From positions 1 through 18,763 of the forward strand of contig VYEH01000198.1 of assembly GCA_009843005.1 (NCBI GenBank): a DNA stretch of 18,763 nt, read 5' to 3'. Both the position numbers and the translations under genes were made by a program. Below the pieces are notes generated by a model. It worked only from the letters and a program-made list of their open reading frames with translations. It was not told where the DNA came from and did not search any database. Shown here one piece after another: positions 9,205-16,222 of this stretch (its first letter is position 1; each line of letters starts with the position of its first letter). Origin of the DNA: Pseudomonadota bacterium. Lineage in GTDB: Bacteria > Pseudomonadota > Gammaproteobacteria > Steroidobacterales > Rariloculaceae.

Positions 9205-10077
9205 ATGACTTTTGGGAGTATCGTTGCGCTGGTGACCCCGATGAATGCCGCGGGGGATATCGACGAGCCGCAATTTGCGCGCCTTGTAGAATTCCACCTG
9301 GAAGCCGGCACGGAGGGGTTTGTCATCGCCGGGACGACGGGCGAGTCGGCGACGTTGGCGCGCGACGAACATATCGGAGTGATCGAGCGGGCCTGCCAAC
9401 TGGTGGATGGCAGGGCGCCGGTGATTGCCGGCACGGGATCCAATTCCACGGCTCAGACGCTGGATCTGTCTCGCGCCGTGGACAGCCTGCCCGTGGCGGG
9501 TTATCTGCTGGTGACCCCTTACTACAACAAGCCGGGTCAGGAGGGCATGTATCGGCACTTCTGCACCGTGGCCGACGCCGTGAGCAGACCCGTCATCCTC
9601 TACAACGTACCCGCAAGGACGGGGGTAGACCTCACCTCCGCCACGGTGGCGCGGCTGGCGCGCCACGGGAACATAGGCGGCATCAAGGAGGCCACCGGAG
9701 AACTCGGCCGGGTGACGCAATTGCGCCAGGACTGCGGCAGGGATTTCGTGCTGCTCAGCGGGGACGATCTGACAGCGTGCGAATTCATGCTCAGGGGCGG
9801 AGACGGCGTCATTTCGGTGACAGCCAACGTGGCTCCGGCACAGATGCGGGGGCTGTGCGACGCGGCTCGATCCGGGGAGCGGATCGAGGCCGAGCGAATC
9901 GACGGCGAACTGGGGTCGCTGCATCGTGCCCTGTTTGTGGAAAGCAACCCGATTCCGGTGAAGTGGGCGGTCGAACAGCTGGGCTTCCCGGCGCCCGGAA
10001 TCCGCCTGCCGCTGACAAGGCTGGCCCGGGAGCATCGGGAGACGCTGCGAGCGGCCATGTCCGAGGCAGGCATCTAG
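9205..10077 (+). CDS. dapA: 4-hydroxy-tetrahydrodipicolinate synthase
   Basis: This 290-residue class I aldolase condenses pyruvate with aspartate semialdehyde, the first committed step to diaminopimelate and lysine. The catalytic residues fall at the same numbers as in the E. coli enzyme: Thr44 in GTTGES, Tyr107 in TPYYNKPGQEG, Tyr133 and Arg138 in YNVPARTG, and the Schiff-base lysine Lys161 in GGIKEATG. The start MTFGSIVALVTPM at 9205 matches the family. The frame is open back to 9100, but that part has no similarity. The Shine-Dalgarno is weak (GAGACGAG). Confidence 0.96.
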   Translation: MTFGSIVALVTPMNAAGDIDEPQFARLVEFHLEAGTEGFVIAGTTGESATLARDEHIGVIERACQLVDGRAPVIAGTGSNSTAQTLDLSRAVDSLPVAGYLLVTPYYNKPGQEGMYRHFCTVADAVSRPVILYNVPARTGVDLTSATVARLARHGNIGGIKEATGELGRVTQLRQDCGRDFVLLSGDDLTACEFMLRGGDGVISVTANVAPAQMRGLCDAARSGERIEAERIDGELGSLHRALFVESNPIPVKWAVEQLGFPAPGIRLPLTRLAREHRETLRAAMSEAGI

Positions 10078-10134
10078 TGCTCTATCCTGTTGACAATGCC
10101 GTATCAGTTGGATAGGGCGCCAGACATCCGCTCC

Positions 10135-10440
10135 ATGACGCTTCGCGCTGTCGCCGTGGTAATTGCGCTTGCATTCTGTATTGGAGGGTGTTCCCGCAAC
10201 TCGGGCTTGCGGTGCGAAAACCAGGCACGCTACGAGGGTGCGGAGGAGGCCGCGCCGCTCATGATTCCCGACGGCCTGGACCCACCGGGCGAAGCCGAAG
10301 CCCTGCGGATTCCGGCCGAGGGCGGCGCCACTGCAGCCGGCGAGTCGCAGGCATCCGGACAGCAACCCGTGGAGAATGGAGACGCCGCATCCTGTACCGA
10401 GGCGCCCCCGGATTTCTTCCAGGAAGGATCGCCGGGGTAG
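10135..10440 (+). CDS. Small lipoprotein resembling the N-terminal part of BamC
   Basis: From ATG 10135 this gives 101 residues with a lipoprotein signal: MTLRAVAVVIALAFCIGGC, lipidated Cys19. The mature start (YEGAEEAAPLMIPDGLDPPGEAEALRIP) resembles the flexible N-terminal region of BamC/NlpB, which in E. coli binds BamD. The gene directly follows dapA, where bamC sits in E. coli. The globular helix-grip domains of full BamC are missing, and the rest is Gly/Ala/Glu-rich and probably disordered. The frame is open back to a TTG at 10090, but only the 10135 start puts the signal peptide at the N-terminus. BamC identity rests on position and weak similarity. Confidence 0.65.
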   Translation: MTLRAVAVVIALAFCIGGCSRNSGLRCENQARYEGAEEAAPLMIPDGLDPPGEAEALRIPAEGGATAAGESQASGQQPVENGDAASCTEAPPDFFQEGSPG

Positions 10441-10518
10441 TGTTGACAGGCCGTGACTTCGCGTGCCCCCCACGCCCGCGGCGCATCGTGCCGGCAAGAG
10501 TTTTCGAAGGACGCCCGC

Positions 10519-10992
10519 TCAATAGGGTTCCGAGGCGCCCCGGTAGCGGTTGATCAGGTAGTCCAGGGACAGCTTCCCCGGACCGAAGACCATCACCGCA
10601 AGCAGCATGAGACCCCAAATCCAGTGATCGTTCACCGTATTTTCGAAGCCCGCGCTGAAAATGACGTGAGCATAGCTGATCACGGCCACCACATTGACCA
10701 CCGACAGACCCAATGCGCCAAGCCTGCCGGCAAGCCCCACGAACAACATCAGCGGGAACAGCAGTTCACCCACGGTGCCCAGTACAGCCGCGAGCCACGG
10801 TGACAGCAGTGGGACACGGTACTCGTGTTCGAACAGAAACAATGTCGAGTCCCACGAGTTCAGCTTGAGCATGCCGGCCTTCCAGAACTGGTACCCGACG
10901 TAGAATCGCATCAGGACGAGAAACAGGTCCCAGCGCAGCGCGTTCAGAATTCTTGCCGGAGCCGTGATCAGATACTTGACGGTTGTTTCCAT
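10519..10992 (-). CDS. DoxX-family membrane protein of the bufferin (gig-type) operon
   Basis: This 157-residue integral membrane protein has about four transmembrane helices (near 22-42, 62-85, 88-110 and 124-140) and the DoxX pattern RFYVGYQFWKAGMLKL. DoxX proteins commonly end bufferin/gig operons (gigT in Cupriavidus, bufD in Caulobacter). They are thought to supply redox or electron-transfer functions in the membrane, but their role is not settled. ATG at 10990-10992 is 15 nt after bufC, with GAGG nine bases upstream, so it is the last gene of the operon. It converges on the dapA-lipoprotein unit across a 78-nt gap with no evident terminator. Confidence 0.85.
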   Translation of the reverse strand: METTVKYLITAPARILNALRWDLFLVLMRFYVGYQFWKAGMLKLNSWDSTLFLFEHEYRVPLLSPWLAAVLGTVGELLFPLMLFVGLAGRLGALGLSVVNVVAVISYAHVIFSAGFENTVNDHWIWGLMLLAVMVFGPGKLSLDYLINRYRGASEPY

Positions 10993-11007
10993 GGCGACGA
11001 ACCTCGA

Positions 11008-11811
11008 TCATGTATTGGCGGGTGGCGCGCCCGCCGCGGTCACTCCAGAGAGCAGTCCCAGACTCAGGATGGTTTGCAGCGCCCCGGCCAGGTCCGGCGC
11101 AGCTGCGGCATCGTCTCCCACGGATTGCCGGTCGAACGGCCGCCAAGCGTCCTGTAGGCGGGCGCCTCCGGCCAGTTCCGCAGCCAGGCAGAAGGCGGCC
11201 CGGTCGAGCACGTGCACTTCCACATCGTTACCCCGCCTCGTGACGGCAACATTCTCTGCGCCCCGGTCCAGGTCGATACGGTCGTTGCTACCGGGCTGAT
11301 TGGCGCGCCAAATGGAAAAAACGGGGAATCGGGACCGGAGCAGGCGTACGGCGCGGCGCACCGTAAAGACCAGGTTGCCGTAGTCGTCCTTGTTGAATCG
11401 GCTCAACTCCGAAAGCGCCAGCGGCGGCTCGTCGCGGTCCAGGTGAACTTCTTCCACAGCCCACTCGAGCGACGCCACATCCGGCAGGTACCGAAACCGG
11501 GTGTCCCCATAGGTGTGCTCGAGGAACGCGGGATAGTTCTGTCCATATCGCTGCAGATCGCCCGACCGGGAAGGGTGTTCACGGGCGTATTCGCGTGCAA
11601 GGCCTGCAAAGCAGGCTTCGCCTACCAGGCGTTCGACGACCGGGTAACTTGCTGAAAGGGCCTTTCTGTAAATTACCTGGTGATTGTTCCGGTACACCCC
11701 GACTCGCCGGTCCGGCGCGACCCCGTTGTCGCGTACGAGGGCCGGGAGCACGCTTGAATCGTCCGTGAACGCCCGGTAACAGGTTGCCTGCAGATCACGC
11801 AGCGAGTTCAT
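11008..11811 (-). CDS. bufC: BufC/HvfC-type partner protein of the MNIO maturase (DUF2063)
   Basis: This 267-residue protein has an N-terminal DUF2063 domain (about 5-100) with the typical VYRNNHQVIYRKALSASYPVVERLVG and YPAFLEH segments. A second domain follows. In MNIO systems this partner binds the precursor peptide and the DUF692 enzyme and is needed for modification. Databases often label the N-terminal part as DNA-binding, which is probably misleading here. It overlaps bufB by 17 nt; ATG at 11809-11811 has GAGG closely upstream. The C-terminal tail (LSLGLLSGVTAAGAPPANT) is Ala/Gly-rich. Confidence 0.9.
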   Translation of the reverse strand: MNSLRDLQATCYRAFTDDSSVLPALVRDNGVAPDRRVGVYRNNHQVIYRKALSASYPVVERLVGEACFAGLAREYAREHPSRSGDLQRYGQNYPAFLEHTYGDTRFRYLPDVASLEWAVEEVHLDRDEPPLALSELSRFNKDDYGNLVFTVRRAVRLLRSRFPVFSIWRANQPGSNDRIDLDRGAENVAVTRRGNDVEVHVLDRAAFCLAAELAGGARLQDAWRPFDRQSVGDDAAAAPDLAGALQTILSLGLLSGVTAAGAPPANT

Positions 11812-12670
11812 GGACCTCGTCCAGAATCCGCTGGGCGGTTTCGGCCTCGCTCAGCAGCCGTTCCAGGGCGGGATAGTCGGAGTACCACTCGATCAGGGTG
11901 GGGCGGGGGCCGAACCGCTCGACCGCATGGCGGAAAAGCTCCCATACCGGCTCGCTAACCGGTGTGTTGTGGGTGTCGATGAGAATCTCGCGTTCGCCGC
12001 ATCGACGTGCGGTGTGGCCGGCCAGATGCATTTCCGCGACCCGTTCCGGCGGGATGGCATCCAGGTAGATCAGGGGATCGAAGCCATGGTTCACGGCATT
12101 GACGTAGATGTTGTTGATGTCCAGCAGCAGCCCGCAGCCGCTTTGCCGGGAGACGGCTACCAGGAACTCATGTTCCGGAATGGCGGAATCGACGAATTCC
12201 AGGTAGCTGGAAATGTTTTCGATGAGGATGGGCCGTTTCAGCGTGTCCTGGACCTCCTGAATCCGGCGCACCATGTGTTCGAGGGCTTCCTCCGTATACG
12301 GCAGTGGAAGCAGGTCGTTCAGGTGGCGGCCACCGACGGCGCCCCAGGAAAGATGCTCCGATACCAGGGCGGGCTCGATGCAGTCCACGAGCGCACGGAG
12401 GCGGTGCAGGTGTTCCTCATCCAGCGGGTCGGTCGAACCGATGGAGAGTCCCACACCGTGCAGGCTCAGGGGATAGTTCGGGCGAATTCGCTCCAGCGCG
12501 CCCCGGGCGATACCGTCCTCGGCAAAGTAGTTTTCGCTGTGCGCCTCAAGCCACGCGATCGGGGGCCGCCGGTTGATGATTTCGCTGTGGTATGGACCGC
12601 GGAGGCCGATCCCGGCCGTCGCCGGGATAGGTTCCGCGTTGATGGATGCCTGCTCGGCGCCCGGCGTCAT
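11795..12670 (-). CDS. bufB: BufB, MNIO-family (DUF692) bufferin maturase
   Basis: This 291-residue TIM-barrel enzyme belongs to the multinuclear non-heme iron oxidase family. Polar residues in the expected metal-binding strands are present: EAHSENYF (42-49), LHGVGLSIG with His71, SEHLSW with Glu105/His106, IENISSY with Glu151/Asn152, LLLDINNIYVN with Asp184, EMHLAGH with His215/His219, DTHNTPV with Asp232/His234 and LIEWYSDYP with Glu261. MNIO enzymes modify cysteines of precursor peptides, and in bufferins the products are reported as thiooxazoles. ATG at 12668-12670 forms an ATGA overlap with bufA. The longer frame to 12703 lies within bufA and is rejected. Confidence 0.93.
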   Translation of the reverse strand: MTPGAEQASINAEPIPATAGIGLRGPYHSEIINRRPPIAWLEAHSENYFAEDGIARGALERIRPNYPLSLHGVGLSIGSTDPLDEEHLHRLRALVDCIEPALVSEHLSWGAVGGRHLNDLLPLPYTEEALEHMVRRIQEVQDTLKRPILIENISSYLEFVDSAIPEHEFLVAVSRQSGCGLLLDINNIYVNAVNHGFDPLIYLDAIPPERVAEMHLAGHTARRCGEREILIDTHNTPVSEPVWELFRHAVERFGPRPTLIEWYSDYPALERLLSEAETAQRILDEVHELAA

Positions 12671-12918
12671 TCCCTGACTTCGCCGCCGGCGATCCGGTCG
12701 CACGTGCCGGCGGGGAGCAGAATGTACTCGTTGGGGTCGGCGTCCGTGGTGGCCTGGCCCTGGCAGGTATGCCCGGGGCCCGCACAGTCATTGGCGCCGG
12801 CCTTGACGATGCCGTAGCACTTCTCCATTTCCGGGGTGTCCTGTGCGGATACGGCAAGGGCGCCCACTGCCAGAAGGCTGCTCACGGCGGTGGTAATCAA
12901 GGCTCTGTTACTGGTCAT
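12667..12918 (-). CDS. bufA: BufA, bufferin precursor peptide (DUF2282, secreted)
   Basis: This 83-residue precursor has an N-terminal signal sequence (hydrophobic 7-23, cleavage likely after VSA25). A short mature part follows with exactly four cysteines, Cys34, Cys45, Cys52 and Cys73, in the order EKCYG, NDCAG, HTCQG and GTCDR. This is the DUF2282 pattern of BufA1/GigP-type metallophores. The known Caulobacter homologue is modified by an MNIO enzyme and sequesters copper in the periplasm. ATG at 12916-12918 has AGGAG seven bases upstream, the best ribosome site of this operon, which fits a peptide needed in excess over its enzymes. The metal specificity of this protein is inferred. Confidence 0.93.
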   Translation of the reverse strand: MTSNRALITTAVSSLLAVGALAVSAQDTPEMEKCYGIVKAGANDCAGPGHTCQGQATTDADPNEYILLPAGTCDRIAGGEVRE

Positions 12919-12925
12919 CGGTCAG

Positions 12926-12930
12926 CTCCT
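12926..12930 (-). promoter_or_regulatory. Ribosome binding site of bufA
   Basis: AGGAG on the minus strand, seven bases before the bufA ATG. It fixes the start that gives a normal signal peptide. Confidence 0.7.
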
Positions 12931-12952
12931 GCTTTCTTGTGAACTTATGGGT

Positions 12953-12982
12953 TTCGACAGTGTCTGTTACCGAAAGGTTTCC
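12953..12982 (-). promoter_or_regulatory. Candidate ECF-sigma promoter of the bufferin operon
   Basis: On the minus strand GGAAACC (12982-12976) and GTCGAA (12958-12953) are separated by 17 bases. The layout resembles ECF sigma promoters, with a GGAAC-like -35 and a short GTC/CGAA-type -10. Transcription would begin close to 12946, leaving a leader of about 28 nt before bufA. Bufferin/gig operons in Caulobacter and Cupriavidus are under ECF sigma factors, which makes this reasonable. No ECF gene is in the window and the match was made by eye. Confidence 0.3.
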
Positions 12983-13004
12983 GTCGGCAATCTTGCGGAC
13001 GACT

Positions 13005-13033
13005 TTGGTATCAGGGGGGTCTGCGCGTATAGT
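13005..13033 (+). promoter_or_regulatory. Candidate sigma-70 promoter of the RND efflux operon
   Basis: TTGGTA (13005-13010), 17 bases, then TATAGT (13028-13033). The -35 matches four and the -10 five of six consensus bases. It lies in the 205-nt region between divergent bufA and the RND permease, giving a leader of about 84 nt before the ATG at 13124. It does not overlap the proposed bufA promoter. Confidence 0.5.
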
Positions 13034-13123
13034 ACACCGGCGCCGCGAGGGATTGGGCATTTGCGGCGTTTCTTGCCGATTCCCCGATGCCTTACGCAAA
13101 CCGCTGCTTCGCACTAGATTGCC

Positions 13124-16100
13124 ATGACGCTGACTAGACTTGCCCTCGGCAATCCGGTTGCCGCCGCTGTAGCAGTGCTGCTCGTGCTTCTGTTCGGTTC
13201 CATTGCGTTGACGCAGATCCCGGTACAGATGATTCCCACGGTGGTCATTCCGAGGATTACCATCAACACGGCCTGGCGCGCCGCGGCGCCCGACGAAGTG
13301 GAGTCGGAGATCATCGAGGTGCAGGAAGATGTCCTGCGGGGCGTTCCGGGCGTGGAGCAGATGGTTTCCACGGCGACCCAGGGACAGGCCACCGTCACGC
13401 TGACGTTCGACGTGGGCATGTCCGTGGAGCGGGCGCTCATCGAAGTGATGAACCGGCTCAACCAGGTGCCGCGGTATCCGGCCGATGCCACCGAACCCGT
13501 GCTGGTGATCGGCTCGTCCATGGAAGAGGGCGCCGCAGCATGGTTTACCCTGCGCGTGGAACCGGGTAACCCGAACCACATCGACAGCTACCTGGATTTC
13601 GTCGAGGAAGTGATCCAGACGCGTTTCGAGCGCGTCAACGGCGTTGCCACCGCCGGGATATTCGGCGGTCGCGAGAGCGAAATTCGCATCACGTTCGATC
13701 CGTACAAGGCCGCCGCGCTGGATGTGCAGCTTCCCGCGGTCGTCACGCTGGCCGGCAACAACGTGGACACCACGGGCGGCTTCACCGACATCGGCCGGCG
13801 CCAGTACACGGTCCGCTACGCCGGTCAGTACGCGGTCTCCGAGTTCGAGGACATGGTCCTGGCGTGGCGCGACGGGAACGCAGTCCGCCTGGGCGATGTC
13901 GCTGCGGTGGAACGGCGGCTCGTGGATCAGACGATCGTCCTGACCCAGAACGGCGAACCCGCCATCGGGCTGAACATCCAGCCCGAAGAGGGCGTCAATA
14001 TTCTCGAGGTTCTGGCAAACGTGAGGGAGGCTGCGCAGGAATTGCGGGAAGGTCCCCTGGCGCGGGAAGGCCTGGTCATGCTGCAGGTCTTCGACGAGAC
14101 CGATTACATCAATGAGTCCATTGCCGCGCTGAGGAACAATCTGCTGCTGGGAGTCGCGCTGGCCGTGGGAATACTGTGGTGGTTCCTGCGCCGCTTCAAG
14201 GCGACGCTCGTGATTGCAGCGGCCATCCCGATATCGCTGTTTTTCTCGTTTTTCGCGCTCAACCTGGGCGGCAGGACGATCAACATCGTGTCGCTGGCCG
14301 CGCTGGCGTTTGCCATGGGAATGGTGCTGGACGCCTCCATCGTCGTGCTGGAGAACATCGTCCGCCTGCGGGAGAACGGTGAACGAAGTTCCGCCGCTTC
14401 GGTGTCGGGCGCGCAGCAGGTCTGGGGCGCGCTGCTGGCGTCCACGGTCACCACGGTGGCGATTTTCCTGCCGATCCTGTTCTTGCGCGACTTTGCGGCG
14501 CAGATTTTCGCGGACCTGGCGTTCGCCATATCGGTGGCCATCATCGTATCGCTGTTCATCGCCATCGGTGTGGTGCCCACGGCCGCGCACAGTTGGCTGC
14601 GGCATGTCAATCTGCACGATCCCCATCGCGCCTGGTGGGAATGGGGTACGCGGTTCGTGATGCGAGCGACCGATACGCCCAGGCGCCGGTATAGCTGGAT
14701 TGCCGGACTGGTCCTGACGGCCGCCAGCGTCACCTGGTTGCTTCTGCCGCCTGCCGACTACCTCCCCGAAGGCAGGCAGAACTGGATCTTCGCCTTCATG
14801 CTCCCGCCTCCGGGGCAGAGCGTCGAGGCGGCGAAGACGGAGTTGGTGGATGTCATCGCCGAGCGAATTTCGCCATACCAGGAGGGTGAGAAGGAACCGG
14901 CCGTCAACTATTACTTTGCCGCCGTAATGAACACCTTTGGTTTTGTCGGTGTCAGCGCGCGGAATGCGGCGGATGTCGACGATATCCTGGCGATCTTCAA
15001 CGCAGAGAATCTGGCCGGTTTTCCGGACACCCTGGCCTTCGCCAACCGTGTTTCGGTCTTCAGCAGGGTGGAGGGCGCCAGGTCCATCGAGCTGAATATC
15101 CACGGCGAGAACATCGATACCCTGCTGTCGGCCGCACAGATCGGGATGGGATTGATCGCTCAAGCCATTCCGGGAGCACAGGTGCGCCCGGACCCGGGGG
15201 TGGAGCTGGCGCAACCCGAACTGCGCCTGATCCCGGACGAACGGCGTATCGCGGAGGTCGGCTGGAGCCGTAACGTTGTGGCAAACATTGCCCGGGCGTT
15301 GGGCGACGGACTCTTCGTGGGCGAATATTTCGACGGGATCAAGAAGCGCAATATCGTGGTTCGCGCACTTGACTGGGACGATCCTGAGGAATTGGCTGCC
15401 ATTCCGCTGGCGACCCCCCAGGGGGGCGTTGTGCCTGCCGGAGAACTGATGCGCATCGAACGCACCGTGGGTGCGGACCAGATTCGGCGGGTTGACCGGC
15501 GCCGGACCATCACGCTGATCGTGACCCCGCCCTCGGACCTGTCGCTGGAGGAAGCCCTGACCACACTGAGATCCGACGTCGCGCCGGCCCTGCTGGCCCA
15601 CCTTCCCGCCGACGGGGAGTTGAGCTTCTACGGCAGCGCAGACGACCTTGAGATCGCGCTGGGCAACATGGGGCGGAGCTTCCTGCTGGCGATCGTCATC
15701 CTGTACCTGCTGGTCAGCGCGTTGTTCCGCTCGTTCAGGGACAGCTTGCTGGTGCTGCTGGTGCTGCCGCTGGCGACCGTTGGCGGAGTGGTCGCTCTGC
15801 GGATCACCGACCTGATGGTCTTTCAACCCATGGACCTGTTGACCATGATCGGTTTCATCACGCTGCTGGGGTTGGTGGTCAACAATGCGATCCTGCTCGT
15901 CTACCAGACCCGGACATCCGAACGGGCCGGGGCATCGAGGCGCGACGCGGTGGAGAAGGCGGTTCGCATCCGGCTGCGCCCGATCCTCATGAGCACGCTG
16001 ACCAGCCTCTTCGGCATGTTGCCGCTACTGGTGATCCCCGGGGCCGGCACGGAACTTTACCGCGGCATGGCGGCGGTGATTGTCGGCGGGATGAGCGTGA

Positions 16101-16222
16101 GCACGGCATTTACCCTTATTCTGTTGCCGAGTCTGCTGCGTCTGGGCGAGGAGCGCCAGGGCGTTGCGATTGGCGATACATTGACAGGCGGCATCGCAGT
16201 CCGTCAGGGCGAAGGATCATGA
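13124..16222 (+). CDS. RND-family efflux permease (HAE/AcrB-like)
   Basis: This 1032-residue inner-membrane pump has the usual RND layout: an N-terminal helix, a large periplasmic loop, a helix block starting near 335, a second periplasmic loop (about 550-860) and a final helix block. The TM4 motif is GMVLDASIVVLEN, so the AcrB Asp407 equivalent is present (Asp403) but Asp408 is Ala404. In TM10, LGLVVNNAILLV puts Asn920 where AcrB has Lys940. It therefore belongs to a non-classical HAE group with an altered proton relay. Substrate cannot be told. No Shine-Dalgarno precedes the ATG at 13124. Its TGA overlaps the adaptor start (ATGA), and the permease-before-adaptor order is less common. Confidence 0.93.
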   Translation: MTLTRLALGNPVAAAVAVLLVLLFGSIALTQIPVQMIPTVVIPRITINTAWRAAAPDEVESEIIEVQEDVLRGVPGVEQMVSTATQGQATVTLTFDVGMSVERALIEVMNRLNQVPRYPADATEPVLVIGSSMEEGAAAWFTLRVEPGNPNHIDSYLDFVEEVIQTRFERVNGVATAGIFGGRESEIRITFDPYKAAALDVQLPAVVTLAGNNVDTTGGFTDIGRRQYTVRYAGQYAVSEFEDMVLAWRDGNAVRLGDVAAVERRLVDQTIVLTQNGEPAIGLNIQPEEGVNILEVLANVREAAQELREGPLAREGLVMLQVFDETDYINESIAALRNNLLLGVALAVGILWWFLRRFKATLVIAAAIPISLFFSFFALNLGGRTINIVSLAALAFAMGMVLDASIVVLENIVRLRENGERSSAASVSGAQQVWGALLASTVTTVAIFLPILFLRDFAAQIFADLAFAISVAIIVSLFIAIGVVPTAAHSWLRHVNLHDPHRAWWEWGTRFVMRATDTPRRRYSWIAGLVLTAASVTWLLLPPADYLPEGRQNWIFAFMLPPPGQSVEAAKTELVDVIAERISPYQEGEKEPAVNYYFAAVMNTFGFVGVSARNAADVDDILAIFNAENLAGFPDTLAFANRVSVFSRVEGARSIELNIHGENIDTLLSAAQIGMGLIAQAIPGAQVRPDPGVELAQPELRLIPDERRIAEVGWSRNVVANIARALGDGLFVGEYFDGIKKRNIVVRALDWDDPEELAAIPLATPQGGVVPAGELMRIERTVGADQIRRVDRRRTITLIVTPPSDLSLEEALTTLRSDVAPALLAHLPADGELSFYGSADDLEIALGNMGRSFLLAIVILYLLVSALFRSFRDSLLVLLVLPLATVGGVVALRITDLMVFQPMDLLTMIGFITLLGLVVNNAILLVYQTRTSERAGASRRDAVEKAVRIRLRPILMSTLTSLFGMLPLLVIPGAGTELYRGMAAVIVGGMSVSTAFTLILLPSLLRLGEERQGVAIGDTLTGGIAVRQGEGS

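Noticed and set aside
10090..10118. TTGACA as a -35 box for the BamC-like gene
   Set aside because: The hexamer is perfect, but the bases at the -10 position (TAGGGC) match poorly. The gene is close enough to dapA to be co-transcribed.
10461..10475. Small hairpin GCGTG-CCCCC-CACGC between the convergent lipoprotein and DoxX genes
   Set aside because: The stem is only five pairs and no T-run follows on either strand, so there is not enough to call a terminator.
12908..15826. Very long minus-strand open frame (972 codons) opposite the RND permease gene
   Set aside because: Its translation is rich in Arg, Gln, His and Gly with no recognisable domain. The plus-strand frame encodes a full RND pump. 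It is a by-product of high GC content and codon bias.
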